A DNA stretch of 58,610 nucleotides from Herbidospora yilanensis (GTDB lineage: Bacteria > Actinomycetota > Actinomycetes > Streptosporangiales > Streptosporangiaceae), in assembly GCF_001570565.1 (NCBI RefSeq), contig NZ_BBXE01000051.1:1-58610 (forward strand). The letters run 5' to 3'. A program made the position numbers and the translations under genes. Shown here one piece after another: positions 58,585-58,610 of the stretch (the stretch's first letter is position 1; every line of letters starts with the position of its first letter). The notes under the pieces are model-generated. The model saw only the letters and a list, made by a program, of their open reading frames with translations, was not told the DNA's origin and searched no databases.

Positions 58585-58598
58585 GGGACCAAAGTCCC
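58585..58598. promoter_or_regulatory. DevR/DosR box GGGACCAAAGTCCC
   Basis: A perfect GGGAC-N4-GTCCC inverted repeat 36 bp upstream of the response regulator start, matching the known DosR site core on the minus strand (GGGACTTTGGTCCC). Confidence 0.75.
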
Positions 58599-58610
58599 GT
58601 CCGGCAAGGG

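Overview
The window is about 58.6 kb of very GC-rich DNA with GC-biased third codon positions, many GTG starts, ATGA/GTGA gene overlaps and actinomycete-type regulators (SARP, PopR, DevR-like, many TetR and AraC proteins). It reads as the chromosome of a filamentous actinobacterium, most likely Streptosporangiaceae or a relative (inferred from gene content, not from a marker gene). I saw no rRNA, tRNA, CRISPR array, insertion sequence or phage gene. Coding density is high and no gene-free gap exceeds 300 bp.

Layout. 1-3869: edge-truncated secreted NlpC/P60-type hydrolase and a large SARP/NB-ARC/TPR regulator. 4000-10952: a LacI-controlled carbohydrate locus (Tat-exported beta-propeller glycosidase-like protein, LacI, FAD oxidoreductase, lipoprotein and two permeases without an ATPase), with two matching operators in the divergent promoter region. 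10942-12443: RibD-C/DHFR-like reductase and an AraC regulator. 12487-17262: a ribose-type sugar ABC operon with an FGGY kinase, divergent from a BenE-like transporter. 18565-24382: an unassigned metabolic cluster (Rieske ferredoxin, divergent GTP cyclohydrolase II, class IV aminotransferase, membrane-anchored P450, BtpA-like barrel, class V aminotransferase). 24383-26083: TetR and quinone reductase with paired operators. 26120-33168: an acyl-CoA catabolic operon (tandem CaiB, enoyl-CoA hydratase, SCP2-type thiolase, DUF35) with LysR and an MFS importer. 33165-37984: reductase, Ser/Thr kinase with WD40-like repeats, two facing gene remnants, FMN reductase and AraC. 38255-43748: secreted esterase with a ricin-type lectin domain and a very large SGNH protein. 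43885-45503: a clpP3-clpP4-popR-like locus. 45683-51780: papain-like protein, RiPP cluster and TetR. 51885-58610: SDR, second lectin-bearing esterase, a MerR operon, SnoaL-like protein, XRE regulator, zinc alcohol dehydrogenase and a DevR/DosR-like response regulator.

The most exciting region is 46661-51129. It encodes a 51-residue precursor whose leader ends in the same TEVGA-S junction as thiomuracin-type thiopeptides but whose ten-residue core has no cysteine, followed by three overlapping genes in thiopeptide order: glutamylating LanB half, elimination domain and a second SpaB_C protein of pyridine-synthase size. There is no YcaO, azoline dehydrogenase or LanC. This predicts a thiazole-free, pyridine-bridged macrocyclic peptide of the pyritide type. 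Other highlights are a ClpP subunit whose catalytic serine is alanine beside PopR, a decayed duplicate of the popR degron, a GTP cyclohydrolase II homologue lacking active-site residues, a textbook 19-bp-spacer MerR promoter, and DevR-type boxes at the right end.
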